Assembly (NCBI GenBank): GCA_032433595.1
Contig: JASWJB010000137.1
Coordinates: 40,501-104,500, forward strand
Origin: Conoideocrella luteorostrata
Taxonomy: Eukaryota > Ascomycota > Sordariomycetes > Hypocreales > Clavicipitaceae
Length of the DNA: 64,000 bases
Direction: 5' to 3'
Within the stretch, counting starts at the first letter, position 1, and every line of letters starts with the position of its first letter. The notes beneath the pieces are model-generated. The model saw nothing but the letters and a program-made list of their open reading frames with translations. It ran no database searches and was not told the DNA's origin. A program made the position numbers and the translations under genes. Positions 33,485 through 46,543 of this stretch are shown piece by piece.

Positions 33485-34494
33485 ATGCCCTCCATCCAGA
33501 TTGACGACCAAGAGCTCTGCTACTCGTGGAATCCCGCGGGCGAAGGGCCCATCCTGCTCTTTATCCACGGCCTTGGGTCCTCGCACTCATTCTACTCAAC
33601 CATCATCCCATCACTAGTTCGGAAGGGAAACTCATGTTTAGCCTTTGACACTCCAGGTATACCCCACAAACCGCCGAAGAGCACGATAATTGATACATCT
33701 TAGATTATATACTGATGCAATTACAGGCAGTGCCCTCTCTACATATAGAGGAAGAGATAGCGATATCGAAGCGATATGTGGCGCGGCTCTGGCCCTCATC
33801 GCAACCCTCGATCTTGATGTCAGCCGCGTCATTGTTGTCGGCCACTCTATGGGTGCTATCGTGGCAAGCGAAATTGCTCTGCATCTCGGAAATCCGGGTG
33901 TCATACTTATTGGTCCGGTAAATCCTGCACCTGCTTTGTCGGATGTCTTTGCGGCTCGGATCAAGCTGGTTGAAAAAGGCAAGTTTTGATATCTTGGTGT
34001 TAAACGTTCCCAGGTCCAAGGCCACGTTACTGATGCTTCTCTAAAATAAAACAGAGGGCATGCAAGGAGTAGCGAATACAATACCGTCGGCTGCTACAGG
34101 ACCGAAGGCGACAGATACACACAAGGCATTCATCCGAGCTCTCCTGTTGGCTCAATCACCGGAGGGTTACTCATCGCTCTGCCGTACTATTGCGAATGCT
34201 CGTCGGCCTCGATACGAGGATGCCAAATGTCCCCTGCTTATTATCGCGGGCTCGCATGATAAGACTGCTTCCATGGACGGGTGTACAGATATTCTGAACA
34301 GGTATGTGCTTCGCTTGGGAGATTGCTAAGATGAATATAACTGACGTGACATGGCGGCGTGTAGCTGGGGCGTTGAAGCTGGGTTTAAGCGGATTGAGGT
34401 AGTCCAAGATGTAGGCCATTGGCATTGCATTGAGGCGGCGGAGCAGGTCGAAACACTCGTGAGCAAATTTATTCAGGGCATTATAGTCATGTAG
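33485..34494 (+). CDS. Alpha/beta hydrolase, 3-oxoadipate enol-lactonase-like
   Basis: Four exons: 33485-33656, 33727-33978, 34055-34301 and 34365-34494, giving 266 residues. The oxyanion segment is FIHGLGSS, the nucleophile elbow GHSMG (Ser98), the acid lies in IIAGSHDKTAS and the catalytic His in VGHWHCIE. The compact size without a large lid resembles 3-oxoadipate enol-lactonase and related C-C or ester hydrolases. The second intron appears to use a GC donor (AG/GCAAGT at 33979), which is the only choice that keeps the frame. Next to a ring-cleavage dioxygenase gene, hydrolysis of an enol-lactone after muconate cyclisation is a sensible role, but it is not proven by motif. Confidence 0.88.
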
Positions 34495-34590
34495 ATGTAC
34501 TGTAGAACGATATTCGGCAATGAATACATGGTATCTAGATAGGTAACATGTCTTTGTTTACCATACTCTGAGTAATGCATGGAGTGCATT

Positions 34591-35158
34591 CTATTTATTA
34601 GCAGCAGCGATGGCTCCAGTATCCTAGTTTCATAAAGTTAGTATCCAATCACCCTAATTTGAAGCCGAAGCGAAAAGATTTGTTCTCACTAGGTATACTT
34701 GATAAAATTTCATCCGCCATTTCCGATCTTCACTCTTGGCGACCTCTGCCCTCGCCGCCCAGTCCACATCTACATTGGCGCCGTTTCGCAGACCCAACGC
34801 CACAGACCCGTACAGCATGAATTCATTGGACTGACCGGAATACGGGAACACCTTATAAATGGTGTGTTTGCGGGAAGCTACAACGGACCACATGCCGATT
34901 CTTGCGGTCTTGATCTCTGCAGTGTGTTAGGATACAGTTGCATCTGGTTGTGGTTATGGCGGAGCAGAGGTTCCCACCTTGGCTCCCATGAGATTTCTTG
35001 GATGCCATGATAAAGGTGGCGTCTTTGGCGAACAGGTCAACATATTGATCGTGTTCGCCTGGGATATCTGAGGTTCGATAAAAGTCTTCAAAAAATTTGA
35101 CGATTTCGGCAGATGCAGGGTTGCCCTCGGGATATTGAGGTTTGTAGGAGTGGGCCAT
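34591..35158 (-). CDS. SnoaL-like/NTF2-fold small protein
   Basis: Three exons on the minus strand: 35158-34978, 34916-34690 and 34623-34591, giving 146 residues. The order of elements (N-terminal helix SAEIVKFFEDFYRTSD, then DLFAKDATFIMASKKSHG, then strands ending in WRMKFYQVYL) fits the SnoaL-like cone-shaped NTF2 fold. Members are hydrolases, isomerases, cyclases or binding proteins acting on small ring compounds. A tiny last exon codes for ten residues rich in Ala. It is convergent with the lactonase-like hydrolase and divergent from the decarboxylase gene, so it sits inside the aromatic block and is probably part of it. Its reaction is unknown. Confidence 0.8.
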
Positions 35159-37284
<2,126 letters not shown>

Positions 37285-37478
37285 ATTTGTATTATGTATA
37301 ATTGAATGACAAAATTGCTTTCATGAGATGGATACCGTTCTGGGCATTTTCAGATAAAACAAAATAGGGGTGGAATGTAGTCGCTAATCCAACACTGTAT
37401 ATCTTCCATATAAAAATAAGCATTCTTGTGACCCCAAGATAAATTCGTTCCATTATTGGATGATTAAAAAAAAACTCC

Positions 37479-38496
37479 CTAAGTTGACTTCTCAACGTCT
37501 CGGTTCGACAGTAGATTGCTCTCCTTCCGGCTGAAGAACAATCCCGGATGACCAACGCACAGAGCATAAACCGAGACAATAACAAGCCTGCGCTTCCGTA
37601 TTAGCCATCGCAATTGTCTACAGAGAGGTGTTGGCTAGTGGGACTCCTCGTTACTTACACTCCTTCAAGAACAATAAAGAGCACCTCGTCGGTGATCAGG
37701 GTCGAGTTCCGATATCCCTGGCTGAGCTCGTACGCTCTGTAAATGCAGCGACCCAGAATCAAGACAATCGCCAGCGCGAGAAACGATAGGAAAACTCGCA
37801 CCCCTGAGCTAAGTTTCTGAGTGTTGGGGTTGCGAACATATCGAACAATGTAATCGGCGAAAGCTACAATGAAGGCGAATATGACAACGACTTGGAGGAT
37901 GAGACCGGCCATGGTGATGTTGACGCCTGTGTCGCTAGATCCATTGCTGCTTGTGGACAACGCCCCCCCAGCAGCTTGAAGAGCGAGACAGACAATGTCG
38001 AAGGGGATAAAGATCCAATAGAATAGTTTGGGATTGAAGCGGGAAAGTTTGGGGGCGAGATGGTAGATCCTGTTTTCGCTCGTGTTAGATGCCTGCAAGA
38101 CAGGTCCTTTCATGTCTTGTAAGGGGTTTCTCACGTCTTGGAAAGTGTTACATATATCGCTGCGGTGTAAAACACCGGACCCGTCGTAATGAAAATAATC
38201 TGGATCAAAAATCCCATAAAGCTAAACGGATTCTTGTAAAGAACTATACGTGCCCCGTAGCCGACAATCTCAACGAGGCATCCAAAGATCATGAACACCA
38301 TGAAGCCCCAGCTTCTCCAGCGGATACCGAGCACAACATGGATAATCGCGGCCAGGGCAAAGAGCGCGATGAACAATGCGTTCACTGGTAGTGAAGGACG
38401 GTACTTGTAGACGCTCATTTCGAGCGGACATGTTGAGAGGGTGCAGTTGGCATTGGGGCCGAAGCTGATCAGCTTGCCGGGCGGATAGGACGACAT
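37479..38496 (-). CDS. RTA1-like seven-TM membrane protein
   Basis: Three exons on the minus strand: 38496-38135, 38069-37659 and 37587-37479, giving 293 residues. Seven hydrophobic segments are visible. Conserved blocks of the RTA1/RSB1 family are present: LVEIVGYGARI, FIPFDIVCLALQAAGG, AGLILQVVVIFAFI and the final YALCVGHPGLFF, the last supplied by the third exon. Family members act in resistance to toxic lipids and 7-aminocholesterol and are described as lipid-translocating exporters or sensors in the plasma membrane. It is convergent with the decarboxylase gene. It might help tolerance or export of aromatic compounds, but this is only suggested by position. Confidence 0.9.
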
Positions 38497-39980
38497 GCTG
38501 AAGGCGATGGTTGTGATAGAATGCGGCAGAGTAGGAGGATGTTCCTGCTATACAGCATACAAGCCGGGCTTGTTGTGAAGGTTGATCTGTCAAATGTAAG
38601 GTGTTCCAGACGAGGAGGCAATCTTATATAAAATGCTCATGGTGTAGTCTGCCTCGCATCGTCACCCAAAACATGATTCCAAATGCATTGAACGCCGTGC
38701 GTTCGCGTTCGCATCCGCTTGCTAAAAATCACCCAATTCAGTTCTATTCCATGAGTAATTGTGAGGCACCGTCGTTCTAAACGTGCTCCAGAAACGGCAA
38801 AATATGTGAGGGTGTGGCGCTGCCTCGCTTTCGGTTAACTATCGGAATGCGGTAAGGCTTCGACCGACAGCCGTTTAGAGGACGTTTGTGCGGCAACTCA
38901 GTGGGTCTGTCCTGGCTGTCCGCTGCAAAGGGCGTCCATTCATGGGCGCCGCTACGGACGAATTGTCGTCCTAGCAGACCTGCTAGAGGTAAAATGTCGT
39001 CGTCAGCTTACATGGCGATGCTCGCTGTGGCTTGGAAGCTGTCTCGATCGGAGTATACTCAAGGCAGTATCGGCGGCACACCATTGAACCCCCCTGTAAT
39101 GCCACTAAGTATATTGCTGTTGCTGTTGATACCTGCTGGCCAATGGAGACGAACTAATGCCATGCAGCCGCAAGGAAAGAAGTGGAAAGAAGTCTATGAC
39201 GAATCCTGTCAAGATCGTCAACGTCAGACACGGAACATCGGGTAGCTCTGCATGGATTAGATGGCCAGTTTGGGCTACAGCAGAAGAGCTCGCATTCGCT
39301 TGATGAATTAAAGTTATGATCCTGCTCGAAAAGGCGCCATTTGACACCTTAATGAAAGGCGGGCTGGCACATCAGGCAATTAGAGGCCCTGCACTGGGAG
39401 CGATTCACCGTCGGCGGAAAATAAAACTTGATTGTGATTCATTGGTGGCAGGGACTTCACGAGCGCTCCCAGGCACTCTTCACTGTCAAATCATCCTAGT
39501 ACTCCGTGCAATACCTTAATTTTAAAGAACAGTGGAATTTGTTGTTTATTAGAGAGAGTTGCCCAATATATATCCCCACACCCTTGACGAAGCACCCCAT
39601 AATATATATTGTAGAATACCGGGGGAACCCTCTTATACTGGCCGATTCGTATAGGTAATCTTAATTTGTGACATTTTGTAGTCGACTGGCCATTACTTAA
39701 TTTTCATGGATCATGTTTGTGCACACATAGTTGTTGACTTGAATCCTCCAGTAAAATGATTGACGGCGTCGTGCAAACCGAGATACTTGATGCAGTTTGT
39801 CGCTGTTACTGACCAAGAGCGGTTTGTTCTTGGTTTCGACTAAAATCTTTGAGGTGAGTGGATCGGCATTAATGTCTGACGGCTCCTAAACTGTTCGGCA
39901 CTGTATCTTGTACACAGTCTTCCTAAAAGCATAACAGCCAACCTACGCGCACGCCGCCCGAGTCCCGAGTTCCGAAGAGG
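38497..39980. other. Intergenic region, no gene seen
   Basis: About 1.5 kb. A plus-strand open frame at 38886-39245 has no ATG context, signal or motif that I trust. One CTAGTACTCCGTG motif lies near 39500. The last 400 bases are the probable promoter of the small secreted protein. Confidence 0.4.
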
Positions 39981-40319
39981 ATGAAATTCCCATCTCCTGC
40001 GTTTGTCCTGGCGGTCCTCGTTGGTTTGGCTAGCTCAAAATGCTACATTACGGGTTACAAGAACGATGATTGCACCCGCCCCATGGGGGAAAGGCGCCTC
40101 GTTACCGAAAACGACCGCTGCCTTGCCATGGACGGGAGAAGGTCTTACCGTGTCGAAGGATGTAAAGACGCCCGCGTGACGGCGTGGATCGGCCACGGCT
40201 GTTCGGACCACAAGACCGGCAGTACACACGTCGCAAGCGGATGCTTCAGGGTCAGCCAGAATACTTTGAGCGTTCAAGTTAGCAAGATTTCACGGATGCA
40301 TTGGTGTGAGGCCGATTGA
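39981..40319 (+). CDS. Small secreted cysteine-rich protein
   Basis: Intronless, 112 residues. A clear signal peptide (residues 1-19, hydrophobic core FVLAVLVGLA, likely cleavage after ASS) is followed by a mature part of about 93 residues with seven Cys. The motif CYITGYKNDDC opens the mature protein and the final Cys lies in MHWCEAD. Small size, secretion and Cys content are features of fungal effector-like or antimicrobial proteins; an odd number of Cys leaves one free or allows a dimer. I recognise no family. It stands alone, with long intergenic regions on both sides, as effector-type genes often do. Confidence 0.65.
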   Translation: MKFPSPAFVLAVLVGLASSKCYITGYKNDDCTRPMGERRLVTENDRCLAMDGRRSYRVEGCKDARVTAWIGHGCSDHKTGSTHVASGCFRVSQNTLSVQVSKISRMHWCEAD

Positions 40320-41336
40320 CAACTTGGACGGTGTTTCTTCGACTACTGTGAGAAGTTGAAAATTTTCGTGGTTCGAAGGTGTCAGGAGTGCCAGCCTCGA
40401 AAGTTCTGAGACTCGGCTAGAGTCGACAAGACCTTATTTTTCCGTATGTCTTGGAGTAGTTTATTTTGTTTTAAGCATTAGTCACCGTATTAAAAGGGCC
40501 TTTACTTGTTGTGCAAACATATCATGGAGTTCATATCGGAGAGATGCGTCGCATGTGTTAGTATTTAGGCAGCAAGAGTACGGAGTACTTAAGTAGGTGG
40601 ACCATTCGGCTGTTGCTGGGCTGTTGCAGGCGGCAGTCGCGACCCGTACGCGACCTTTGCTGTGCCTCGTCACTGAGTCGTGCTGATGTCCACATTCACG
40701 CGCCAGGTTGGTCGCCGTAGTCCAAGAAACACCACGTGTATGGTGTGATTCTATGCATTGGAATACTGACCATGAAGAGTCAGGGCAGCCAGCCACCTCA
40801 CACCACGCCGCGGGCATGGGAGCGAAGAGGCCGCAAGGCGAACTTCGCCAAGAAGGATTCTTAAGCCTTGCCACGCACGCTTGAAGAGCAAGGTATCAGG
40901 CTATTTCTGCGTTTGTAGATAATTATCCCACCACAATCAATACTAATGATGCATATTAAGAGACGGATCACCAGCCGATGTCAAGCACCGCATGAACCCC
41001 ACGAGACCGAAAATGGAGTGTCCACAATATCCCAAACTATGCCACCAAAGTGATACGAAAATGACTCAATTGTCGTTGCGTGAAACTGCACAATTTGGTC
41101 GCCAAGTCGCAGAGCCGCATTTTGGCAAACACCTCCGGTCCGGTATTAGTCTCAAACTTGCGGCAAGAACCAGCTGAATATTTAAAGGCACGTTCAGAGC
41201 CCAGCATCACTGTTGCAGGCTAGATTGCCAAACGCAAATCCTGTCCCTTCAAGAAATAGCTTCACTTGTTTCCATCGTCTTCCGCTCAAAGCCGGAAAGA
41301 CTCGTGCGCACCCTTTTTCGGACACTGTTCAGCACG
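40320..41336. other. Intergenic region, no gene seen
   Basis: About 1 kb. It carries one AGTACGGAGTACT motif at 40578 and an AT-rich tract near 41178 (aatatttaaagg), a possible TATA region for the ankyrin gene. Confidence 0.4.
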
Positions 41337-44114
41337 ATGACCAAACTACCACATTCCGTCCTCGAATTAAAAGATGCCAACCATCGCACACCGCTCACAA
41401 TGGCAGCGGAAGTTGGCAATACGTATGCCTTGCGTAAACTGTTAGCTCATGGTGCAGATATCCATTCCGTTGACTTGTCCGGGAGGACAGCTCTATTCTG
41501 GGCAGCAATCAGTGGTCAAGATAAGTCTATAGAAATACTCATCGCCCAAGGGGCTAGTCGGACAATGGAGGATGCCTCGGGGAGAAACGCTTTGTCCTAC
41601 GCTGCGGAGGCTGAGCACCACGACGCATGCATCGCTTTGCTTTCCCCTGCGGCAGCCTGCTCGAGAAAACGTGGCCATGAGGAGATGGAAGAACTTGAAA
41701 CCTCAGATGAGGATGACGGTAAATCCGACGCAAGCTCTAATAGCTCTTCTGATTCAATGGTTCTTTCTTTGAAAACTCTTCTCAAATATGGCGAGGAAAT
41801 GTACTTCAATTGTGCTTGGGAAGATGAACCAAACATTATTATGGTTGCCTCAAAGGTTGGAAGCGACAAGATCCTAAGCTTCCTTCTCGAGGCAGGATTC
41901 AAGGCATGCGACGCTATCGATATGCGCTGTCGCACACCGCTAATTTTAGCAGCGGCGAGAGGACATGACTCGATAGTTCGAACTCTGCTATCACAGCCGG
42001 AAATGGACGCCGATTGGTGCGATGAGGACGGAAATACAGCATTAGACTATGCAAGGATGGGAAATCATGAGTCAACTATTCAACTACTGCTCGATTCTAG
42101 TGTGGAAGGAGACCAACCAAATGCTACAATGTGTTCCCCTTCATCACAAACAAACCGCACGACGGATGACCGAGCCGAATTCTGCAACCGACTCAAAGAA
42201 TCGGCTGATCCAGCGGAAATTCTCACCCTTTTGAGCTCAACAGGGGCCAAAGATGACAACACTGTGCTTGTTCGAAGGCGGGATGCCATCTTCTGGGCAA
42301 TCGAAAATGGAAATCGAGAGGTCCTTGACAGCGTTATCGCGGCTTTCCCTTCGCTAGCAAATGCCCAAGACGATACACAGCGCTCCCCACTTCTCTTGGC
42401 AGTCACTCAAAAAAGAAAGGATTTCGTTCGAGCTCTACTTGCTCTAACTGAAACCGATGTGAATTCACAAGACAAGGCCGGTCACACTTCGCTTTCGATT
42501 GCTATCAGACAGCAAGATTTAACGACGGCTCATATGTTGGCAGGAAGGGAAGGGATCGATTGCACTTTGAATGATGCAGACCAGATGTCATCGCTACTCT
42601 GGGCTGTTAGCCTGGGCATATTGTCTGTGACACGTATGCTTGTGAACCAATCAAATGTCGATCACCAAGATGGAGAGGGTAGATCACTTCTACACCACGC
42701 AATCTTGGACTCTGAAAACCATGTTCCCGGACACTCTAAGGAAGAGGTTCTTCGCCATTTACTCCGTTTTAATGTTTCTGTCAATGTCGTAGATAAAAAT
42801 GGACGTACCCCGTTGTCATACGCAGCTGAGATGGGGCTACTACCACATGCTAAGATGCTTGTTAACATGGTGAATATCGACATCAACTGTGCCGATGAAA
42901 GGAATCGAACGCCAATATCTTACGCCGCAGAGCATGATCATCGTTACATCATTGCCTTGTTACTGGAGAAGCCCGAGGTCAATGTAACTGTTGCGTCAAC
43001 AGATGGACGTACACCTCTGTCCTATGCGTCTATTCATGAACAGGCATCAAGCTTTGAGCTGCTATTCGCTGCTGAAAACTCCATGGCGGACTTTCCGGAT
43101 GAAAATGGCCGCTCTCCTCTGTCATGGGCTGCTCAATTCGGATCTGTTCCTGTCTGTTCTCTTCTCCAGGCATTGGGCAGTGACATCAACCAGGGTGACA
43201 AAACCGGTAGAACGCCTCTTTCGTACGCAGCTGAGATGGCACAATTTGATACTGTCCGTCTCTTGTTGGAGACAGGAGCCGAAGCAACATCTCGAGATGT
43301 GCTCGGGCGATCGTCGCTGCAATGGGCCGCGTCCGACGATAGCGATTGCTCAGACGTACTATACGGTTCATACTCGCAGACATTTGGGACAAAACGATGT
43401 GCGACAATATATGTGTTAGTCACTGGACAACTGGGTGATATACCTACGGCGACGAGTCTTGATCATCTCTTACGAACTTTAATCGAGCGTAATGATACAC
43501 ATTCCATCTCTCGAATTTTCGAGTCTGGTATTGGTAACAAAATAGAACCTGCCTCGGAATTGGTCCACCATGCAATGGAGCACGGCTCTGATGAGACTGT
43601 GAAAACAACTATTGCGGCTTTAGACGGTGCTGGTCTTGGGCTGACAGCTACTACTATCCTATCCATCGCAGCATCTGCGGGTAGGACGTCGCTTGTCAAA
43701 CAGCTCTTAGAGGAGGAAATCGAGTCAAAGGATGCTGACGGCCTTACCCCAATCGCTCAAGCAGTGATGAACGGCCACTTAGATACAATGGCAGAGTTGC
43801 TCGATAATGACAAGGTGAACATAAACGCATGCGACAACACGGGGCGGACACCGCTTATTTTGGCAAGCATACATGACCAAGAGGAGGCATTGTCGCGTCT
43901 ATTGCACTGCACGAAGATTGACGTCAATCATACTGATCAAGAAGGGCGGTCTTCCATCTCACATGCGGCAGGCCTGGGGCATTCTGGCATCGTCGAGTTG
44001 CTCCTGGAGGATTCTAGAACGAACTCAGGATTGGCCGATGCTCAAGGAAGATTGCCGCTCTGGCATGCTGTTGCTGGGTTTCACTGCGATGTAATTGCTC
44101 ATCTTGCCCCGTGA
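41337..44114 (+). CDS. Ankyrin-repeat protein
   Basis: Intronless, 925 residues from the ATG at 41337. An in-frame GTG 11 codons upstream is not a fungal start. Almost the whole length is ankyrin repeats, with about 20 units recognisable by lines such as GRTALFWAAISGQ, CRTPLILAAARGHDS, GRTPLSYAAEMG, GRSPLSWAAQFGS and GRTPLILASIHDQ. An acidic Ser/Asp insert (about residues 120-145) and a less regular section (about 690-770) interrupt the array. No NACHT, F-box, HET or kinase domain is visible at either end, unlike many fungal ankyrin proteins of this size. It is probably a protein-binding scaffold. Relatives of this kind are often variable between strains. Confidence 0.88.
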   Translation: MTKLPHSVLELKDANHRTPLTMAAEVGNTYALRKLLAHGADIHSVDLSGRTALFWAAISGQDKSIEILIAQGASRTMEDASGRNALSYAAEAEHHDACIALLSPAAACSRKRGHEEMEELETSDEDDGKSDASSNSSSDSMVLSLKTLLKYGEEMYFNCAWEDEPNIIMVASKVGSDKILSFLLEAGFKACDAIDMRCRTPLILAAARGHDSIVRTLLSQPEMDADWCDEDGNTALDYARMGNHESTIQLLLDSSVEGDQPNATMCSPSSQTNRTTDDRAEFCNRLKESADPAEILTLLSSTGAKDDNTVLVRRRDAIFWAIENGNREVLDSVIAAFPSLANAQDDTQRSPLLLAVTQKRKDFVRALLALTETDVNSQDKAGHTSLSIAIRQQDLTTAHMLAGREGIDCTLNDADQMSSLLWAVSLGILSVTRMLVNQSNVDHQDGEGRSLLHHAILDSENHVPGHSKEEVLRHLLRFNVSVNVVDKNGRTPLSYAAEMGLLPHAKMLVNMVNIDINCADERNRTPISYAAEHDHRYIIALLLEKPEVNVTVASTDGRTPLSYASIHEQASSFELLFAAENSMADFPDENGRSPLSWAAQFGSVPVCSLLQALGSDINQGDKTGRTPLSYAAEMAQFDTVRLLLETGAEATSRDVLGRSSLQWAASDDSDCSDVLYGSYSQTFGTKRCATIYVLVTGQLGDIPTATSLDHLLRTLIERNDTHSISRIFESGIGNKIEPASELVHHAMEHGSDETVKTTIAALDGAGLGLTATTILSIAASAGRTSLVKQLLEEEIESKDADGLTPIAQAVMNGHLDTMAELLDNDKVNINACDNTGRTPLILASIHDQEEALSRLLHCTKIDVNHTDQEGRSSISHAAGLGHSGIVELLLEDSRTNSGLADAQGRLPLWHAVAGFHCDVIAHLAP

Positions 44115-45740
44115 TTGGGACTTGGCCCATGAGACCGTCTCGTCGGCGTCGAAAGGAACAGAAAGGGCATTATTCCTCAAGCGCACCCGTTGATCTCGAA
44201 GATTTGTACGCTACGATAGCTACGGGATTATTAAAGCAGTGGAAAAGATGAAGAAAATAGAACAGACATGCATCGGTCAATGTGGCGTTTTCCGCGAAAT
44301 CCTGCGAGCAACTTTTGCTGCTGGGCGAATGGCAAAGAAACCGTGTTGCCGGAACAATCTCTGCGAAGAACGAAACTTAGTCTTGGTATCTGAGTAAGAA
44401 TTCTAATTCTCTATCACGCGAAGACTCCGGTGAATTAATTTAGAGTCTATCTGTTAACGAATAATATAGCAAATTTAAGTACAGACAGTACAAGAGTCTC
44501 CTTGTTAAAGTCAGAAGAATTGTCAGATATGTGGGTGGATTAGTCACACAGCTATGTCTCAGGTTTGATGGTTATTCATTTGACGGACGACAAAGACGAA
44601 GACGAAGACGAAGACGTGTGATGTCTGCGCTTCCGTCTCATCGGGTGCAAGCGCGCCGATGACAGACGAACTTGCCGGCTGAATACGACTGATGGCTGAA
44701 TTTAGCATAAATGCCGGTAAATGTGCCGACATTCCATTTCAATGTATGGAGAAGGAACCATATGGACGACAAAACAGGCCGGAATGGAAGTCAAAATCGA
44801 CTGTGCGCATACATATGGTGTACGAAGAGATGTGACTGTAGCCTGCTAGACTTGGTGGGCAGACTTGAGATTGCTTTTGGTGGAGGACATGTGAAACGGC
44901 TAGCAGCGAAAGTGCTTTCTTGAAATAAAGAAGCGGATGACGGAGCGGCAATATGTGTTATCACGCCACATGCTCCATCCAATATGTCGCATGGCTCGCG
45001 AAGCGTTTAATCGGCTCAACTTCTAGCAAGCGGCGCGGGATGCTCCCACTTTCCGTCGCCAACGAGTAAGTACTCCGTAAATGACTATGTACTCCGCACT
45101 CCGTAGGCCATCGTCAGCCAGGCCGGTGGCGGCCGGGTCCTGTCCGGGGTTTACATCCATTTCTGGGAAAACCAGCTTGGATGAAGAATAAGCTACTAAG
45201 TAGTTATCATGTGGCTCCGGCTTAGCCAGTGGCGGTAACATAGCTCCTAGCTGAGGGGGTTACTGAACGCAGATACGGGCGCTTCCGATGTTCTTCAAGC
45301 AATAGCCTCGGCTTGGCCACTGCCAGTATCAGTGACGATGATTGGGACCACATCCCCGAATTCTCGTGATAGGTCCTAGACAGGTACATCGAAGGTATGG
45401 GGTTAGAAATCTGGAGAGGAAGGGTTATATAGCTGTAGAATTTCCGTTAGTTTTTCAGATATTCTTGAGTATGTTGCCCTCAATTGCGTGCATCGGGCTT
45501 GTCATTTCTATATTCTACATCGTGCTCATACTCTGTCCCTACATACTCGCAACGCGAGCGTACCGCCCTCACGATGTATATACGGCAAGACTTGGTCATG
45601 GCGACAAGCAAGATACCGATGGCCTGTTCTCTCAACCGTCTTACTTGCCCTGCATTCTGGAATTTAGTTCTCGCCGCCTTTGACACCATTGTTGTCAATT
45701 TTCTCTTCTACTAGTACCGGATCCAGTCTCAACTTGTAAC
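44115..45740. other. Gene-poor region
   Basis: About 1.6 kb with no intact gene. It contains a short GACGAA-type microsatellite (about 44584-44616) and a cluster of GTACTCCGTA/ACTCCGTAG motifs (45070-45110). A hydrophobic open frame near 45430-45580 might be a membrane-segment relic belonging to the ABC relic downstream, but I cannot show this. Confidence 0.4.
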
Positions 45741-45972
45741 CTTCTTTGAGTACAGTCGCAAGAGCTCTCTTCTCTGGAAAGTTTTGGGTTTCCTAGATTA
45801 TGAGGGCACTATACGAATTGATGGAGTGGACATATCTGATATCCCTCATCAAGTCCTACGACAGAGCATCACGACTATTCTTCAGGGCCTAGTCGAGTTC
45901 CCTGGAACTGTTCAGCATAATATTATACTCGAAACAGCATTTAAACAGTACGTTTTTGGCATTCAAACCTAA
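45741..45972 (+). pseudogene. Relic of an ABC-C (MRP-type) transporter nucleotide-binding domain
   Basis: One open stretch reads RKSSLLWKVLGFLDYEG, then TIRIDGVDISDIPHQVLR and EFPGTVQHNI. This is the run from the Walker A to the Q-loop region of the second nucleotide-binding domain of ABC-C exporters. The Walker A glycines are replaced (expected GxxGSGKSS, seen EYSRKSS), and the Q-loop PQ is changed to LQ. No signature LSGGQ, Walker B or full transmembrane domain is seen around it. It is therefore a small degenerate fragment without function, though the surviving motifs identify it well. Confidence 0.6.
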
Positions 45973-46543
45973 CCTCGCCCCGCATTCATTGTCATGTTGA
46001 CCCTGAATTTGAAGCCCGCAGCAATCGAAGAACGAAAGGGCACAATCGAGTTTCGTGTCGTTAACAACGATGGAGAGACAGAGTCGAGAGGAAGCCACTC
46101 TGCATATACGCTGCAGGGAACCACACTACCTTACCCATAATGAGGGCTGGATGCGGACCAAGCCTACGTCGCCAATGCCACCGTAAACTCTCTCAGGCTC
46201 CGCTGAATCATCTCATAACCATTCACGATCAAAGCCTTCTTGTATCTCCATGCCATCGGCGCCACCGGCTCTGTTTGGTCCTAGTGCTACGTGGGCTGCT
46301 GCTTGGAGCCGGCGCGAAGGCGTGTTGGCTAATATGGCTGTGTAGTGATGCCCGGCGAGGGGGGTCTTGGTGGCGGATACGAGCGAGGAACTTGGGCGTT
46401 CACGGCCAAAGGAGGGCATTGGAAGGTAGATGGGGTGAAGGTCGGCAAGAAAAATTAAGTCTCCTTGACTGTCTAGTACCTCTTTTCTTTGTGTAGTTCT
46501 ACAATTCTTTATTGGACAATTCGTCTTAATCCCCTTTGAGATT
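45973..46543. other. Region without a gene
   Basis: About 570 bases between the ABC relic and the stop of the CFEM gene. No convincing feature. Confidence 0.4.

Noticed and set aside
38886..39245. 119-codon frame with a hydrophobic patch
   Set aside because: No signal-peptide layout, no family pattern and a non-ATG start.
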